Assembly: GCF_029581195.1 (NCBI RefSeq) | Contig: NZ_CP120737.1 | Span: forward strand, 2,294,001 to 2,358,000 | Length of the DNA stretch: 64,000 nt | Direction of reading: 5' to 3' | Origin: Solwaraspora sp. WMMD791 | GTDB taxonomy: Bacteria > Actinomycetota > Actinomycetes > Mycobacteriales > Micromonosporaceae | Part shown: positions 61,637 through 64,000 of the stretch, piece after piece | Numbering within the stretch: the first letter of the stretch is position 1 | Layout of the letters: each line of letters starts with the position of its first letter | The notes under the pieces: generated by a model | What the model was told of the DNA's origin: nothing | What the model saw: the letters and a program-made list of their open reading frames with translations, nothing else | Databases searched by the model: none | Program-made: the position numbers and the translations under genes

Positions 61637-64000
61637 CGGAAGGCTACTTCGACCGCCGCTGGCAGTCCTGGCGATGGGACGACGACGGGTCCCCGGACGA
61701 CGCTGACCGCACCGCCGGAGACCGTACCGTCGCCGCCTGGGACGACGACGACCGGTGGGAGGCGATGCGTCGGGCCCGGGACCGCCGTCCCGAGGAGCCG
61801 ACCTGGGTCACCGACCCCACCAACGAATGGGTCCCGCTGCCGGGCCAGCGCTACCCCGGCGACCAGTCGTCGCGCCACCGCCCACGCCGTGACCCGGACC
61901 CGCCGCATTCACCGGCGGCCGGCGTCGGCCGAGCGACCGTGTACCAGCCGGGCCCCGGCCGGGGTCGACCGGGCGTCGAGGATCCGTCCGAGGAGTACCG
62001 ACGCCGGGAAGCAGCCACCCGCCGCCCCGACGACGCTTTCCGCCAGCGGCCGCACCCCGACGACGTCTTCCACCGGCGGCCGCACCCCGACGACGTCTTC
62101 CATCAGCGCGGACCGACCCCGGACCGGTACCGTGGCGCACCACCGCCCGACCGTGGCGCACCACCGCCCGACCGTGGCGCACCACCGCCCGACCACGGGC
62201 AGCGACGTGGGCCGGCGGAGCCGTACGCCGCCCGTCGGCTCACCGAGCCGGGCCGACGCCCCGATCCGCAGCCAGGTCGCGAGCCGCAGCAATGGGACAG
62301 GCCACGGGAACGTCCAGCGGAGAGCCCACGGCGCGACGACCGTACCCGCCACCAGCCGGACCCCCGGGACGAGCAACCATGGTGGCCGGCCCGGCACACC
62401 GAGGCGGCCGGGCCGCCGGCGCGCCCTGAACCTGCCCGCCCGCAGCCGGCCGAGGTCTACCGGGCGATGCCGGCGACGCCGCCGCCTCCCGCCCGGCAGA
62501 CCGCACCGCAGCGCCCACCGGCGCCACCGCGCGAACAGCTACCGCCAGCGGCACGGGCGACCGCCCCACCGATCGGGCGGACCGACGGTCCCGAACGCCG
62601 TCCCACGCCGCCACCGCCGACCAGACCGGTACCGGCCCGGCCCGTGCCCACGGCGCCCGACCAGACCGGCGAGCAGTTGCCAATCCCGGTCTCCGCGCCG
62701 GCCGGTCCGCCACCGGAGTTCCGGGTCAGCACGGCGACCGGTGAACATCCGCAGATCCGAGCGGTACGCCGGGAACAGGCAACGGACGCCACCTACGTCG
62801 TGCGGGCCAAGCCCGAACCACGCCACGCTCCCCCGCCCTACATCGTGCGTGACCAGCCGGAGCGCGAGGCGCCACCGCCAGTGGTGGTACGCCGTGCCGA
62901 GCCCGCGCCGACGCCGACATCGGCACCACCCGCCGCCGAGGCACCCGTACCCGTGTCTGCGGTGCCGCCCGTGGCCGAGCCGCCGGCACCGCCCGTGCCG
63001 GTCTCTGCGGCGCCGGCGGTTGCCGGCGCGGAGGCCGACAGCCGCGAACGGGTCGAACATGAGCCGGCGCGGCACCCGGTCGACGACGACCTCGACGCCG
63101 ACGGCACGACCGGAGCCGACGGACACCGGCGTATCGACGAAGACCGACAGGTCGAGAGCGAGCAGTCGCCGGACGAGCAGCCAGCGGCGAGCCCGGACAC
63201 GGTCCTGCCGGTCACCGGTACGGCGGCCGGAGCCGCCACCGCCCTCGGCGCACCGACCATGCTGGCACCGCTGGTACGCCCGGACGAACCGACCGCCGAC
63301 GGCGCCACCGACCAGGCCCGGCCGCCCGCCGACCCGCCGTCGCCGGCCGAACCCGCGCCGGCCGATCCGGAGCAGGTGCTGTCGGCGTACCGGTGGCGGT
63401 TCCACCACGAGACCCTGCGGGAGCTGGTGGAGGATCCCGACGATCTGCGGGCGATCCGGGACCGGCTGACCGAGAAGATCGCTCCGGCGACCGACAACGC
63501 CACCCGGGCCCGGCTGCTGAGCCTGCGCGCGGTGGTCTCCCGCATCCTCGGCGACCTCGGCAAGGCGCTGGCCGACGCGAAGCTGGCGCTGGCCCACGCG
63601 GAAGCCACCGGCGAACTGCGACGGATCGCGATCGCCCAGGCACGGCTGGCGCACGTACTGCAGTGGCGCGGCGACTTCGCCGAGGCGGACCGGTTGTTCG
63701 AGGAGGCCAACTCGGCCGAGCTGCCCGACCGGTTGCGGGCCACCATGCACGAACACGCCGGTCGGTCCTGCTACGACCAGGGCCGCTACATGGAGGCGTG
63801 CAACCACTTCGAGCGGGCGTTGGAGCTGCGCAAGGTCGAGGACCCGGACCTCATCGCCCGCACCGAGCTGGCGTTGGACGCGGTCTTCGCCAAGGTCGCC
63901 GAGAACGGCTGGGGGCCGTATCCACGCCAGCGGGACGAGATCCTCCAGCTGCACCGGGCGCCCCGGCCGACCTTCAGCGACCAGGCCCAGTGCTGGGGGT
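61633..64000 (+). CDS. Large proline-rich TPR protein (3' end outside window)
   Basis: Open frame of at least 789 codons from GTG 61633, running off the right edge. The first 100 residues are acidic/Trp-rich (VTEGYFDRRWQSWRWDDDG); about 100-560 are Pro/Arg/Glu-rich and probably disordered, with tandem repeats at 62017-62106 and 62131-62193. The last 210 residues are helical TPR-like (LRELVEDPDDLRAIRDRLTEK, ARLLSLRAVVSRILGDLGKALADAKLALAHAEATGEL, ADRLFEEANSAELPDRLRATMHEHAGRSCYDQGRYMEACNHFERALELRK). No signal peptide. It may be a scaffold. An LPVTG pentapeptide at about residue 521 is followed by a hydrophobic stretch but is internal. Coupled to the small leader by GTGA. Confidence 0.85.
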   Translation, partial: MTEGYFDRRWQSWRWDDDGSPDDADRTAGDRTVAAWDDDDRWEAMRRARDRRPEEPTWVTDPTNEWVPLPGQRYPGDQSSRHRPRRDPDPPHSPAAGVGRATVYQPGPGRGRPGVEDPSEEYRRREAATRRPDDAFRQRPHPDDVFHRRPHPDDVFHQRGPTPDRYRGAPPPDRGAPPPDRGAPPPDHGQRRGPAEPYAARRLTEPGRRPDPQPGREPQQWDRPRERPAESPRRDDRTRHQPDPRDEQPWWPARHTEAAGPPARPEPARPQPAEVYRAMPATPPPPARQTAPQRPPAPPREQLPPAARATAPPIGRTDGPERRPTPPPPTRPVPARPVPTAPDQTGEQLPIPVSAPAGPPPEFRVSTATGEHPQIRAVRREQATDATYVVRAKPEPRHAPPPYIVRDQPEREAPPPVVVRRAEPAPTPTSAPPAAEAPVPVSAVPPVAEPPAPPVPVSAAPAVAGAEADSRERVEHEPARHPVDDDLDADGTTGADGHRRIDEDRQVESEQSPDEQPAASPDTVLPVTGTAAGAATALGAPTMLAPLVRPDEPTADGATDQARPPADPPSPAEPAPADPEQVLSAYRWRFHHETLRELVEDPDDLRAIRDRLTEKIAPATDNATRARLLSLRAVVSRILGDLGKALADAKLALAHAEATGELRRIAIAQARLAHVLQWRGDFAEADRLFEEANSAELPDRLRATMHEHAGRSCYDQGRYMEACNHFERALELRKVEDPDLIARTELALDAVFAKVAENGWGPYPRQRDEILQLHRAPRPTFSDQAQCWG
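62017..62106 (+). repeat. 30-bp tandem repeat (RPHPDDVFHxR)
   Basis: About three copies of a 10-codon unit encoding RRPDDAFRQR, PHPDDVFHRR and PHPDDVFHQR. The second and third copies are nearly identical (start CGGCCGCACCCCGACGACGT); the first is degenerate. Confidence 0.8.
62131..62193 (+). repeat. 21-bp tandem repeat (RGAPPPD) three times
   Basis: CGTGGCGCACCACCGCCCGAC (written here as its first 20 bases, CGTGGCGCACCACCGCCCGA, plus C) occurs three times in a row at 62131, 62152 and 62173, encoding RGAPPPD repeats in the disordered region. Confidence 0.85.

Noticed and set aside
63191-63280. LPVTG followed by a hydrophobic stretch inside the TPR protein
   Set aside because: Internal in a long Pro-rich region, no basic tail and more than 250 further codons; probably chance.

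Overview
The window looks like chromosome of a high-GC actinobacterium, most likely a member of the Micromonosporaceae (Micromonospora or a close relative). The signs are very high GC with G/C-ending codons, frequent GTG starts, 4-bp GTGA/ATGA overlaps between neighbouring genes, and many genes whose start codon lies 6 to 8 nt after a TANNNT box, which suggests leaderless transcripts. The gene content is typical of actinobacteria: QcrCAB and CtaC/E/F respiratory proteins, PimB-type mannosyltransferase, AdoK-type adenosine kinase, OtsA, an exoribonuclease of the Rv2179c type, and a DnaQ/GIY-YIG nuclease. From memory, many of these genes also lie close together in Mycobacterium tuberculosis (about Rv2179c to Rv2205c), so most of the window is conserved backbone.

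Layout. At 0-6 kb there is a secreted CBM2-GH18 chitinase (cut by the window edge), DUF2203, proC, a phosphofructokinase with PPi-type residues, the exoribonuclease and a Crp-type regulator. At 6-13 kb there is a giant cyclase/AAA/TPR regulator that appears to start at ATC, a membrane protein and otsA. At 12.8-18.1 kb a leftward run holds an SRPBCC protein, a small Cys-motif protein, ROK glucokinase, an EEP phosphatase, a flavin monooxygenase and an alpha/beta hydrolase that has lost its nucleophile. At 18.3-25.2 kb a rightward run holds acyl-CoA synthetase, a NarL-type two-component pair, a DUF574-type methyltransferase and a GGDEF-EAL protein. At 25.2-37 kb there are pimB, an M48 protease, a NYN protein, the DnaQ/GIY-YIG nuclease, a short RelA/SpoT protein, a NUDIX-nucleotidyltransferase pair and an AsnC-type effector domain. 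At 37-47 kb lie qcrB-qcrA-qcrC-ctaE and ctaF-ctaC (both leftward), with ctaG, an atypical receiver, trpD, a family-2 glycosyltransferase and a 47-residue LPXTG peptide between them.

At 47-48.5 kb a cysteine desulfurase is coupled to a TusA-like protein. From 48.6 to 53.1 kb there is an accessory island: an intact ISL3-type insertion sequence, a methyltransferase, an orphan protein divergent from an XRE/DUF5753 regulator, and an APH-family kinase. Backbone resumes with adoK, erpA, glycerate kinase, nadA, murA and DUF3043. The end holds an azlCD exporter with a divergent XRE-cupin regulator and paired operators, and a large proline-rich TPR protein that runs off the window.

How they work together: the qcr/cta genes supply the bc1-aa3 oxidase branch; the desulfurase, TusA-like protein and ErpA serve sulfur and Fe-S supply, including NadA; ROK glucokinase, PFK and OtsA frame sugar metabolism; RelA/SpoT, GGDEF-EAL and the cyclase give three nucleotide-signalling nodes. 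No tRNA, rRNA or CRISPR array was seen.
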